This document shows, piece after piece, positions 19,968-28,624 of a DNA stretch of 64,000 bases. The stretch lies in contig CACPCD010000001.1 in NCBI GenBank assembly GCA_902632315.1, positions 1 through 64,000 on the forward strand, written 5' to 3'. The translations under genes and the position numbers were made by a program. The stretch is from an uncultured Pelagibacteraceae bacterium. GTDB lineage: Bacteria > Pseudomonadota > Alphaproteobacteria > Pelagibacterales > Pelagibacteraceae. Positions within the stretch are counted from its first letter, which is position 1. Each line of letters begins with the position of its first letter. Below the pieces are notes generated by a model, which saw only the letters and a program-made list of their open reading frames with translations, was not told where the DNA came from and searched no databases.

Positions 19968-20996
19968 ATGAGAAAAATATCATTATTAGCATTGATTGCG
20001 TCTTTATTTGTATCGAGTATTGCGATTGCAGCTGAAGTAAACGTATTTAATGCAAGGCACTATAAAGCCGATGGAGAACTTTATTCTAAGTTTACAAATA
20101 TGACAGGAATTAAAGTTAATCTTATTAACGGTAAATCAGGTGCATTAGAAAAAAGAATCATCAGTGAAGGAGCGGACTCTTCCGCTGATCTATACATCAC
20201 AGCAGATGCTGGAAGATGTGGTGCTATGGATGCAAAAGGTACACTTCAAGGTGGTTTAACATCTGCAGCAATTAAAGATGCTGTTCCAAAAAGCTTTAGA
20301 ACAAGTAAGTGGGTTGGAATCGCTAAAAGAGCTAGAATAATTTATTATTCACCTGAAAGAGTAACGGGTGCAGAATTATCTGGAATGACTTATGAAGGTT
20401 TAGCTGATCCAAAATGGAAAGGCAGATTAGTAATTAGAAAATCTAGTAACATCTATAATAAATCTCTTGTAGCATCATTGATTAAAAACAATGGAAAAGC
20501 TGCAACAGCTAAGTGGGCTGAAGGAGTTGTTTCTAACATGGCAAGAACACCAACTGGTAACGATAGAGCTCAGATTATGGCAGTAGCAGCTGGTGAAGCT
20601 GACATTGCTGTAGCTAACACTTATTACTTAGCTCTTATGTTGTCTGGCAAAAAAGGAGCTGAACAACAAGCGGCAGCTAAGAAAGTTAAAGCTTTCTTCC
20701 CTAATCAAAACGATAGAGGAACGCATATGAATGTTAGTTGTGCAGCTTTAGTAAAAGGTGCGCCAAACAAAGATAATGCTATCAAACTTGTTGAGTTTTT
20801 ATTAACTCCAGAATCTCAAGAGCACTTTACTAATAATACTTTTGAGTTTCCAATGATTGATGGTGTTTCACCAAGTCCATTAGTTGTAAATAACTTAGGA
20901 TTAGATTTCAAACAAGATATGAAAACTAAACTAGCTTCTTATGGAAAAAATCAAGCTGCTGCAGTAGAAGTAATGACAGCTGCTGGATGGAAGTAA
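19968..20996 (+). CDS. Fe(3+) ABC transporter substrate-binding protein (FbpA/FutA-like)
   Basis: Signal peptide; EVNVFNARHYKADGELYSKFTNMTGIKVNLINGKSGALEKRI; preceded by Fur-like boxes. Confidence 0.9.
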   Translation: MRKISLLALIASLFVSSIAIAAEVNVFNARHYKADGELYSKFTNMTGIKVNLINGKSGALEKRIISEGADSSADLYITADAGRCGAMDAKGTLQGGLTSAAIKDAVPKSFRTSKWVGIAKRARIIYYSPERVTGAELSGMTYEGLADPKWKGRLVIRKSSNIYNKSLVASLIKNNGKAATAKWAEGVVSNMARTPTGNDRAQIMAVAAGEADIAVANTYYLALMLSGKKGAEQQAAAKKVKAFFPNQNDRGTHMNVSCAALVKGAPNKDNAIKLVEFLLTPESQEHFTNNTFEFPMIDGVSPSPLVVNNLGLDFKQDMKTKLASYGKNQAAAVEVMTAAGWK

Positions 20997-20998
20997 GT

Positions 20999-21169
20999 GT
21001 GAAAGAAAAAAAAAAATTTATTTCTGATGTTGATTTAAATAAATCTTCAAAGGCATGTTCCCCATGTAATCTTGAAGTAGAAAGAATCAATAAAAGAATA
21101 AATAAAAGAAAACTTGAAGAAATTAAATCTGAGGAAGTTCCGCATCTCCTTAAGGTATTTAATTTTTGA
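20999..21169 (+). CDS. Small CxxC protein in iron-transport locus
   Basis: VKEKKKFISDVDLNKSSKACSPCNLEVERINKRINKRKLEEIKSEEVPHLLKVFNF; GTG just after the binding-protein stop. Confidence 0.45.
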   Translation: MKEKKKFISDVDLNKSSKACSPCNLEVERINKRINKRKLEEIKSEEVPHLLKVFNF

Positions 21170-21184
21170 TTTTTCTTAAACTTT

Positions 21185-21295
21185 GTGTCCATCATGGATG
21201 GGGATTTGTGGTGGACACACTCAACTGGAATTTATTTTCCTCTGTTGAAGGAGTGTTCACTGTGATCAAGTTGTCTCCTTAATTATATTGGACAC
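21185..21295 (+). ncRNA. Candidate structured RNA / 5' leader between binding-protein and permease genes
   Basis: Nested complementary segments: GTGTCC(21185)/GGACAC(21290), GGGGA(21200)/TCTCC(21274), TTTG/CAAG, ACACTC(21217)/GAGTGT(21251), GGAA/TTCC; competing GGACAC at 21213. Confidence 0.5.
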
Positions 21296-21419
21296 TCTTT
21301 GAACAGAATAAAATAAATAGATAATCCCATACAAAGTCGAAATTCTTATATAAGTGTTTTAAATAAAATTTGTTAGAGTAATTTCTATTAAAAAGTGAAA
21401 ATTGTTATATAAAACAATT

Positions 21420-23045
21420 ATGATTAGAAATTTAAACTTTTGGTTTTTTTCATCATTTATAATTTCATTAGTAGTTATAATTCCAATAGTAACGGTGTTT
21501 TCTAGTTTCTTTGAAAATACATCTAATTATTTTGAAATTTTAAAAAATACTTTTTTATTTGAGTATACTTTTAATTCATTTGTTTTGTTAATAAGTGTTT
21601 TAATGTTAACTTTTATAATAGGCACTTCCTCTGCTTACTTAGTTTCATTTTACAAATTTCCATTAAGTAATTTTTTTAAATGGGCACTCATACTTTCCTT
21701 TGCAGTACCACCATATATTTACGCGTATTCTTTGACTGCTTTTTTTGAAAATTACGGAACAGCATATACAATTTTAAAAAATTTATTTGGTGAAGGAAAT
21801 TATAATCAGCACATACCGAAATTTGATGGCATGTTTGGTAGCATACTCTCTATTTCTTTCTCATTATTTGGATACGTATACATATTAACAAGAGCATCAT
21901 TCTTATATCAATCTCAAAATTTTATTGACTTAGGAAAAAATCTTGGGTTCTCAAATTTTAGATCATTTTATTCAATAGTATTACCTGGAGCAAGACCTGC
22001 AATAGTAGCTGGATTATCCTTGGTAGCCATGGAAACATTGGCTGAATTTGGAGCTGTTGATTTTTTTTCAATAAATACACTTACGACAGGAATTTATAAT
22101 TCGTGGATTGCTTTTGATGATTTAGCGTTTGCTAATCAGTTATCTTTCTTTCTTTTGTTATTTATTTTTGCATTATTTGTTTTAGAAAACTTATCTAGAA
22201 AAAAAGCAAAGTATCATTTTAATTCAAGAGGTGGGTTCAAGCAAAAAGAAAAAATTAGACTTACAAAAAGCAAATCTTTTTTAGCCTTTGGATTTTGCTT
22301 TTTTATTTTTTTTATGAGTTTTTTATTTCCATTATGCCAAATGTTTTATTGGACAATAAAATTCCCAGAAAATTTATTTGATTTAAACATATTTGATCTT
22401 TTTCTAAATACTGTTTATTTGGTGGTTTTATCTAGCTTTGCTTTAATCGTATTTTCCTTAATATCTAATTATGGAAACAGGGTTTCTAACAATAAAGTTT
22501 TAAATTTAATGTCGACTTTATCAATTTCTGGATATGCAATCCCTGGTGTAATTCTTGCTATAGCTTTTATAACCTTTGTTGTATGGATTGATGAAAGCAT
22601 GATTAAGAACATGGGTTTATTGTCTATTAAAAAAATATTTATAGGATCAATTTTTGGGTTAGTGATAGTTTACTTTGTAAGATTTTACTCTTTAGCTTTT
22701 AATGGAATAAAATCAGGATATGAAAAAATAAATATTTATGTTGATGAGAGTGCGTATCTTTTAGGATATTCAAAAAGAAAAACTTTCATGAATATTCATG
22801 TTCCTTTTTTAAGAAACTCGCTTTTATTTGTGGGCATTTTAGTTTCATTGGAAATAATCAGAGAGCTGCCAATAGCATTAATTTTAAGACCCTTTAATTT
22901 TGAAACTTTTGCGACTACAGCTTATATTTCCGCATCTGAAGATTTATTAGAGGCTGCGGCTGTTCCCTCGTTATTTTTGATTTTAATTGCTACAATATTT
23001 ATTATGATTACATCAAAATATATTTTAAGAGATACAAATGAGTAA
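21420..23045 (+). CDS. Iron(III) ABC transporter permease (FbpB-like, two fused permease domains)
   Basis: Many TM segments, EAA-like loops (ARPAIVAGLSLVAMETLAEFGAVDFF); ATG at 21420 preferred to the listed TTG at 21402. Confidence 0.88.
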   Translation: MIRNLNFWFFSSFIISLVVIIPIVTVFSSFFENTSNYFEILKNTFLFEYTFNSFVLLISVLMLTFIIGTSSAYLVSFYKFPLSNFFKWALILSFAVPPYIYAYSLTAFFENYGTAYTILKNLFGEGNYNQHIPKFDGMFGSILSISFSLFGYVYILTRASFLYQSQNFIDLGKNLGFSNFRSFYSIVLPGARPAIVAGLSLVAMETLAEFGAVDFFSINTLTTGIYNSWIAFDDLAFANQLSFFLLLFIFALFVLENLSRKKAKYHFNSRGGFKQKEKIRLTKSKSFLAFGFCFFIFFMSFLFPLCQMFYWTIKFPENLFDLNIFDLFLNTVYLVVLSSFALIVFSLISNYGNRVSNNKVLNLMSTLSISGYAIPGVILAIAFITFVVWIDESMIKNMGLLSIKKIFIGSIFGLVIVYFVRFYSLAFNGIKSGYEKINIYVDESAYLLGYSKRKTFMNIHVPFLRNSLLFVGILVSLEIIRELPIALILRPFNFETFATTAYISASEDLLEAAAVPSLFLILIATIFIMITSKYILRDTNE

Positions 23046-24096
23046 AAATTTTTTTGAAATAAATAATGTCACATTTTCAATAGGAGGTAAGAATAAGGTA
23101 AATGATGTAAATATTTCTATAGCAAATGAAGGGGATGTTATTTGTATTTTAGGTCCCTCTGGAATTGGAAAAACTACAATGCTACGAACAATTGCTGGTC
23201 TTGAAAAAATAAATAAAGGTGAAATAATTTTAAAAGATAAAGTGATATCTTCAAGTAAAATTCACATTGAACCAGAAAAAAGAAATATAGCGTTGTCTTT
23301 CCAAGAAAATTCTTTATTTCCTCATTATACGGTTGATAAGAATATTCACCTCGGCATAAAAAAAAATTCTCCAAGTAATAAAAATATCAATGCCAAGGAA
23401 ATAATTAAGATTTTAAATATTGAAAGTATTTTAAACAAATATCCACATCAAATTAGTGCAGGAGAAGCTCAAAGAGCATCATTAGCAAGATCTCTTATCG
23501 CTCAACCAGATCTTTTGTTGCTTGACGAACCTCTTTCAAATGTTGATCAAAGTTTTAAGGAAGATATTCAAGTATCTTTAAAACAATTATTAAATAAAAA
23601 TAAGATTTCAACAATTGTGGTAACGCATGATTCATATGAGGCATTTTATTTGGGTAGTAAATGTGCGCTTGTTTTAAATAACGAGGTTAAACAATTTGAT
23701 GATCCTTATAATGTTTATCATTTTCCAAATTCGGTTGAGGTTGTTAATTTTTTAAATAGAGGAATCTTAATTCCAGCGAAGGTAACAGGTGGAGACTCGC
23801 TTGAAAATGATGATCTAGGATTAATTAAAGGCAACTTTATTAAACATTACCCAACCGGGTCTAAAGTTCAATTATTACTTCAACCAGAAGATCTAGAGCA
23901 TGACGATGATAGCAATTTAAAACTTGAGGTAGTTGATAGAAAATTCAGGGGAACAAATTTTATTTATACTTTAAAAACGCCAAGCAATAGGCTTATACCA
24001 GTTGCAGTTCATACTCACCATTGGGAGCAACATGAAGTAAATGATAAATTTGGCATTAAAAGACCTATTCAACTTGAACATATAGTTTGCTTTTAA
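23038..24096 (+). CDS. Iron(III) ABC transporter ATP-binding protein (FbpC-like)
   Basis: LGPSGIGKTTMLRTIAGL, ISAGEAQRASLARSL, LLLDEPLSNVD. Confidence 0.9.
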   Translation: MSKNFFEINNVTFSIGGKNKVNDVNISIANEGDVICILGPSGIGKTTMLRTIAGLEKINKGEIILKDKVISSSKIHIEPEKRNIALSFQENSLFPHYTVDKNIHLGIKKNSPSNKNINAKEIIKILNIESILNKYPHQISAGEAQRASLARSLIAQPDLLLLDEPLSNVDQSFKEDIQVSLKQLLNKNKISTIVVTHDSYEAFYLGSKCALVLNNEVKQFDDPYNVYHFPNSVEVVNFLNRGILIPAKVTGGDSLENDDLGLIKGNFIKHYPTGSKVQLLLQPEDLEHDDDSNLKLEVVDRKFRGTNFIYTLKTPSNRLIPVAVHTHHWEQHEVNDKFGIKRPIQLEHIVCF

Positions 24097-24116
24097 TAAA
24101 TATATTTTCATAAAAA

Positions 24117-24806
24117 ATGAAAAGTAATTTAGAAATTTTTTTTAAAGGAGTGATTGATGTTAGTCCTTTGATGATACCAGTAATCCCGTTTGGTCTTATA
24201 TTTGGAATTCTTGCAATAGATATTGGTTTTAGTCCCGTAGCCACAATGGGAATGTCACTTATAATTTTTGGTGGTGCTTCTCAAATTATTCTTCTTCAAC
24301 TATTCTCTGGAGGAGCATCTTCATTAGTAATTATAAGTTCAGTTGGTGCGGTAAATTCCCGTCATTTACTTTATGGTGCTGTTGTTTCTGAACATGTTTC
24401 AGATTTGAAATTAATCTGGAAAATCATAATCTCATATTTTTTGATTGACCAAGCTTTTGCAAGATCAAATGATTATCTAAAAAAAAGCACTGAAAAAAAT
24501 AAGTATTTTCACTTGATTGGTGGAGGCGCAACCTGTTGGGTTATTTGGCAGTCAACAACTTTTTTAGGAATAATTTTAGGAGCAGCAATACCAGAAAAGC
24601 TTGGTCTAAGTTTTGCAGTACCACTAACTTTTTTAGCTATATTAATCGATGATTTTAGAAAAATGAATAATTTAATAGTCATTATTGTTTCAGGTTTAGT
24701 TGCTACACTAGGTTTTAATTACATTCCTTACAAAGCTTATGTAATTGTTGCAGCATTCTTTGGTTTAGTTGTAGCGTTTATTTTAACTCAAATTATTAAA
24801 AAATGA
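24117..24806 (+). CDS. azlC: AzlC family branched-chain amino acid export protein
   Basis: VSPLMIPVIPFGLIFGILAIDIGFSPVATMGMSLIIFGGASQ typical of AzlC. Confidence 0.85.
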   Translation: MKSNLEIFFKGVIDVSPLMIPVIPFGLIFGILAIDIGFSPVATMGMSLIIFGGASQIILLQLFSGGASSLVIISSVGAVNSRHLLYGAVVSEHVSDLKLIWKIIISYFLIDQAFARSNDYLKKSTEKNKYFHLIGGGATCWVIWQSTTFLGIILGAAIPEKLGLSFAVPLTFLAILIDDFRKMNNLIVIIVSGLVATLGFNYIPYKAYVIVAAFFGLVVAFILTQIIKK

Positions 24807-25117
24807 GTGATTGGGCATTAATAATTTACTGTGGAATAATTACTTATCTTACAAGATTTTCAATGATAGCTATTCTTAAAAAAGAAATGTTTAACGACAA
24901 AATCAGAGAAGTACTATCTTATGTACCATCCGCAATATTTCCTGCAATAATTTTTCCAGCAATTTTTTTAGATAATGTTGGATCATTTCAATTCGAGGAC
25001 AATCCAAAAATCTTAGCAGCTGCAATTGCTATGATTATAGGTATTTTGAGCAAAAATATTATTGCGACAATATTCTCAGGATTAGCTTCGTACTGGTTTT
25101 TAATATTTGTAGTATAA
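24803..25117 (+). CDS. azlD: AzlD family protein
   Basis: Follows azlC with overlap; small 4-TM protein, ITYLTRFSMIAIL. Confidence 0.8.
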   Translation: MSDWALIIYCGIITYLTRFSMIAILKKEMFNDKIREVLSYVPSAIFPAIIFPAIFLDNVGSFQFEDNPKILAAAIAMIIGILSKNIIATIFSGLASYWFLIFVV

Positions 25118-25123
25118 GGTTTT

Positions 25124-25513
25124 ATGAGAAAAATTTTAATATTTATTATCTGTCTAATTCCATTTAATGCCAATGCAATGGAAAAGAAAACAACCTTTGA
25201 TAAAGAGTTGTTTAATAAAGCTCAATCTGAAGGTAAAGTTGTAATAGTAAGTTCATGGATAAAATATTGCTCATCATGTGCAAGCCAAATGAAAGTTTTA
25301 AATACAGCAAAAAATAATGGTGAATTATCAGATATTAAATTTGATAATATTGAATATTTTTCATTCAATGTGAGGAATAAAGAGATAGCAAATTTATTAG
25401 ATGTCCAATATCAAACTACATTAATTATTTTTAAAGGTAATAAAGAAGTTTATAGAAGTGTTGGAGAAACAACTAAGAACTTGATTTACGAGGCTTTAAA
25501 AAACTCGATTTAG
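25124..25513 (+). CDS. Exported thioredoxin-like protein
   Basis: Signal peptide and SSWIKYCSSCASQMKVL (CxxC). Confidence 0.7.
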   Translation: MRKILIFIICLIPFNANAMEKKTTFDKELFNKAQSEGKVVIVSSWIKYCSSCASQMKVLNTAKNNGELSDIKFDNIEYFSFNVRNKEIANLLDVQYQTTLIIFKGNKEVYRSVGETTKNLIYEALKNSI

Positions 25514-25515
25514 AT

Positions 25516-26196
25516 TTAGGCTCCTAAATTTATATTTTTTGAAACATTAAAATCAATTTTAGAAGGTTTTTTTAAATTTAAATTATTCATTATTTCCTCA
25601 TATTCGCTGACACAACTTACTTGTAATCTTGGATTTTGTCTTTTTTCTTTTCCTATTGTGCTTACTTTTTCACCCTTATAATCATGCGCAGGATATAAAA
25701 GTGTTTCATCAGGGAGTTTTAAAAGTTTGTTAAAAATTGAATTATATGCATCTCTAGCATTGCCATTCTGAAAATCTGTTCTACCTGTTCCATTTATTAA
25801 TAATGTATCTCCTGAAAAAAGATAATTATCCATGAGATAACTATAGCTATCTGATGTATGCCCTGGAGTATAAATTGCTCTTATCTTTAAATTATCCAAT
25901 TTAATTAATTCATCGTCCTTTACTCTAATTTCAACAGCTTCAGCAGGGGAGTGATCACCCATAATTGTAGAACATTTTGTTATATCTTTTAGCTTGGATG
26001 CACCTGTTACGTGATCAGCATGAATATGAGTATCAATAACTTTTACTAATCTTAAATTTAATTCTTTTAAGATTTTAATATAATCACCAACATTTTCCAA
26101 AACTGGATCAATAATTAAAGCCTCTCTGCCCTTAGATGAGGCAATTAAGTATGTGTATGTACTAGATTTTTGATCAAAAACTTGTTTAAAAATCAT
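25516..26196 (-). CDS. MBL-fold hydrolase, persulfide dioxygenase (ETHE1)-like
   Basis: DTHIHADHVTGASKLK, TPGHTSDSYSY, GTGRTDFQNGNARDAYNSI. Confidence 0.82.
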   Translation of the reverse strand: MIFKQVFDQKSSTYTYLIASSKGREALIIDPVLENVGDYIKILKELNLRLVKVIDTHIHADHVTGASKLKDITKCSTIMGDHSPAEAVEIRVKDDELIKLDNLKIRAIYTPGHTSDSYSYLMDNYLFSGDTLLINGTGRTDFQNGNARDAYNSIFNKLLKLPDETLLYPAHDYKGEKVSTIGKEKRQNPRLQVSCVSEYEEIMNNLNLKKPSKIDFNVSKNINLGA

Positions 26197-26218
26197 AACT
26201 AAATATTATCATATAAAA

Positions 26219-26656
26219 ATGGAATCCACTACATTTGACTGGTCCTGTAAATTTACATGGAAACAAAGTGCTAAAAATACAGCCTGGTGTTTACTAGGTT
26301 GTTCTATTGGAGATTTTGGAACTATTTTATTTTTTCAATTATCAAAAATACCATTTCCAGTTTTAGGAATTATGATTTTAGCAATTATAAATGGATTAGT
26401 TACCAGTATTATTCTTGAAACTATTATTTTAATGAAACAAAAAATGGATTTTAAAGATTCTTTACGAACAGCTATGGGAATGAGTTTTATTTCCATGATA
26501 AGCATGGAGATAGCAATGAATTTAACTGACTATATTTTCACGGGAGGTGCAATACTTAATTGGTGGATAATTCCATTAATGCTTATAGCAGGCTTTATAA
26601 CACCATGGCCATATAATTATTGGAGATTAAAAAAGTTTGGTATCAGCTGTCATTAA
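26219..26656 (+). CDS. DUF4396-like membrane protein
   Basis: WKQSAKNTAWCLLGCSIGDFGTILFFQ; multiple TMs. Confidence 0.65.
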   Translation: MESTTFDWSCKFTWKQSAKNTAWCLLGCSIGDFGTILFFQLSKIPFPVLGIMILAIINGLVTSIILETIILMKQKMDFKDSLRTAMGMSFISMISMEIAMNLTDYIFTGGAILNWWIIPLMLIAGFITPWPYNYWRLKKFGISCH

Positions 26657-27356
26657 AAATTGGGATAAAAAAAATTGGCTCTCATCTAGAAATTATATTC
26701 ACAAATTTAATAATTTCTTACTAAAAGCAAAAAAACTAAACTCTAGTTCAAAGATTTTAGATATAGGATGTGGTCGAGGTAAAATTTTAGGTCATCTGAG
26801 CTCTAAATTGAGACTTAAGAACAAACCAATTGGTATAGACTTAGTAAGTCACAAAGACAGGGATAAAAGAATAAATTTTAAGAAAATTGATGCTTTATCT
26901 TTTTTTTCTACTAACAAAGAAAAATTTGATCTAATTTTAGTAAAGCAAACTATTCATCTTATGAAATTTAATAAGATTAAATCATTGTTGGTAAAAATGA
27001 ATGAAAATCTTAAGCCTAATGGAGAAATCTTTATATTAACCCTAGATCCACATAAAAATGAAATACCCAATTTCTCTTTAATGAAAATAGAATTATTAAA
27101 ATCTCTTAAAAGAGATCTAAAAATCTTAAAATTTATTTCAAAATTGTATCCTAAAAGAATTATAAAAAATTTTTCCTATAAAGTAGAAATAACTAAAAAA
27201 AAGTATATCGATATGGTCTCTGAGAGATTTATTTCAACACTTCTAGGTTTCAATAATAAGCAAATTGTCACTGGTATTAAACAAATTGATCTAAAATATA
27301 AAAAGAAGTTAAGATTTAACGATAAATTAGTTTGTATAATTATCAAAAATATTTAA
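26637..27356 (+). CDS. Class I SAM-dependent methyltransferase
   Basis: ILDIGCGRGKILGHL motif I; non-ATG start uncertain. Confidence 0.7.
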   Translation: MVSAVIKNWDKKNWLSSRNYIHKFNNFLLKAKKLNSSSKILDIGCGRGKILGHLSSKLRLKNKPIGIDLVSHKDRDKRINFKKIDALSFFSTNKEKFDLILVKQTIHLMKFNKIKSLLVKMNENLKPNGEIFILTLDPHKNEIPNFSLMKIELLKSLKRDLKILKFISKLYPKRIIKNFSYKVEITKKKYIDMVSERFISTLLGFNNKQIVTGIKQIDLKYKKKLRFNDKLVCIIIKNI

Positions 27357-27365
27357 ATATTAATC

Positions 27366-27776
27366 ATGAATCAATTCTTTGAGAAATTTAATAATTTTTT
27401 TTCCAATTTTGAAGCTTTAGGTCCACTCTTATTTAGATTAGGAGTAGGTATTGCATTTATTATTTATGGTCTTGGTAAATTTCCTTTGCCACCAGAAGGT
27501 CTTACAGAGTATTTTGGACTTTCTCCATTTCTAGCAAGTTTAGTTGCTATATCTGAACTATCAACTGGTATAGTGTTAATAATTGCTCATTTTGTCAAAA
27601 ACCCAATTGGACATACTTTAACTAGGTTGGCAGGTTTAAATATTGTTATCTTAATGGTGTGTATATTTGCTGTAGCTCATAGAGACTGGTTCATTACAAA
27701 ACAGCTATTTACTAGTATACAAACTTTTCTTTTAATTGGTGGTCTATACTTTTTAGTTAAAGGAAATAAAATATAA
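27366..27776 (+). CDS. DoxX family membrane protein
   Basis: LLFRLGVGIAFIIYGLGKFP...LVAISELSTGIVLII. Confidence 0.75.
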   Translation: MNQFFEKFNNFFSNFEALGPLLFRLGVGIAFIIYGLGKFPLPPEGLTEYFGLSPFLASLVAISELSTGIVLIIAHFVKNPIGHTLTRLAGLNIVILMVCIFAVAHRDWFITKQLFTSIQTFLLIGGLYFLVKGNKI

Positions 27777-27792
27777 TAAGATTGGAATTTCT

Positions 27793-28302
27793 ATGTATTT
27801 AAAAAAGATATTTGCTCTAATAATTTTTACTATTTTCTCAACCACAGCATATTCTGCATCAATGAATATGATAGGTGAAAAAGGTGATCCAAACAAGATT
27901 GATAGAGTGGTTAATATTAAGATGTACGATAACTATTATGAACCGAATGTTATAAAAATAAAAAAAGGTGAAACAATTAAATTTGTTGTCGAAAATTTAG
28001 GTGATCTTGTGCATGAATACAACATAGGAACAAAAGAAATGCATATTAAGCATCAACCAGAGATGCAAAAACTAATCGATCATGAAATTTTATTAGTTGA
28101 TAAAATTGATAAAGTTAAAATGAAAAAAATGTCAAAGATGGACCATTCACTTGGTCATTCCCATGCTAACAGTATTATGCTTGAACCAAAAAAAACCGGT
28201 GAAATAATCTGGAAGTTTACAAAAGATATTAATCTAGAAATGGCATGTAACATTCCAGGACATTATGAAACTGGTATGGTTGGAAATTTTATTCTTAATT
28301 AA
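27793..28302 (+). CDS. Exported cupredoxin-domain copper-binding protein
   Basis: VIKIKKGETIKFVVENLGDLVHEYNIGT...MACNIPGHYETGMVGNFILN: Cu ligands H/C/H/M. Confidence 0.85.
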   Translation: MYLKKIFALIIFTIFSTTAYSASMNMIGEKGDPNKIDRVVNIKMYDNYYEPNVIKIKKGETIKFVVENLGDLVHEYNIGTKEMHIKHQPEMQKLIDHEILLVDKIDKVKMKKMSKMDHSLGHSHANSIMLEPKKTGEIIWKFTKDINLEMACNIPGHYETGMVGNFILN

Positions 28303-28325
28303 ATATTTACCTAATTTTGAGTTTT

Positions 28326-28404
28326 GAGAGGGTCGCTCTTTCAGCCTATAAACTAAAAGAGCTCCTCTAATAAGCCTCATAGGCAATTAAATCCAAATGG
28401 ATTT
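28326..28404. ncRNA. Candidate structured RNA element with possible pseudoknot
   Basis: AGAGG/GCTCTTT (28327-28341) pairs AAAGAGC/CCTCT (28356-28368); loop GCCTAT (28344-28349) is complementary to ATAGGC (28379-28384); followed by AAATCC-aaat-GGATTT. Confidence 0.45.
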
Positions 28405-28514
28405 TAATTTTAAATTGATTTTTTTGATTGTTTTTTCTCAGCTAAGTATCAGGTGGTGATAAATTTAACATGCTACCTCCTTATTAAGTAGGCTAATAAT
28501 TTTTTATTAATTTA

Positions 28515-28555
28515 TCAATAAATTTGTTTTCATTTATTTAAAATAAATTTATTGA
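28515..28555. repeat. 11-bp perfect inverted repeat
   Basis: TCAATAAATTT (28515-28525) ... AAATTTATTGA (28545-28555). Confidence 0.6.
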
Positions 28556-28624
28556 ATACAACCTGATCAAGTTGTAGATTCCAGCAACTTTATTAAATTC
28601 TCCTTTTAATAGAAATTGTTCAAA

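Noticed and set aside
28305-28624. tmRNA, SRP RNA, RNase P RNA or 6S RNA identity for the 28.3-28.6 kb structured region
   Set aside because: I looked for tag-peptide ORF ends, the SRP apical GGTCAGGTCCGGAAGGAAGCAGCC-type motif and RNase P conserved blocks on both strands and did not see them; identity left open
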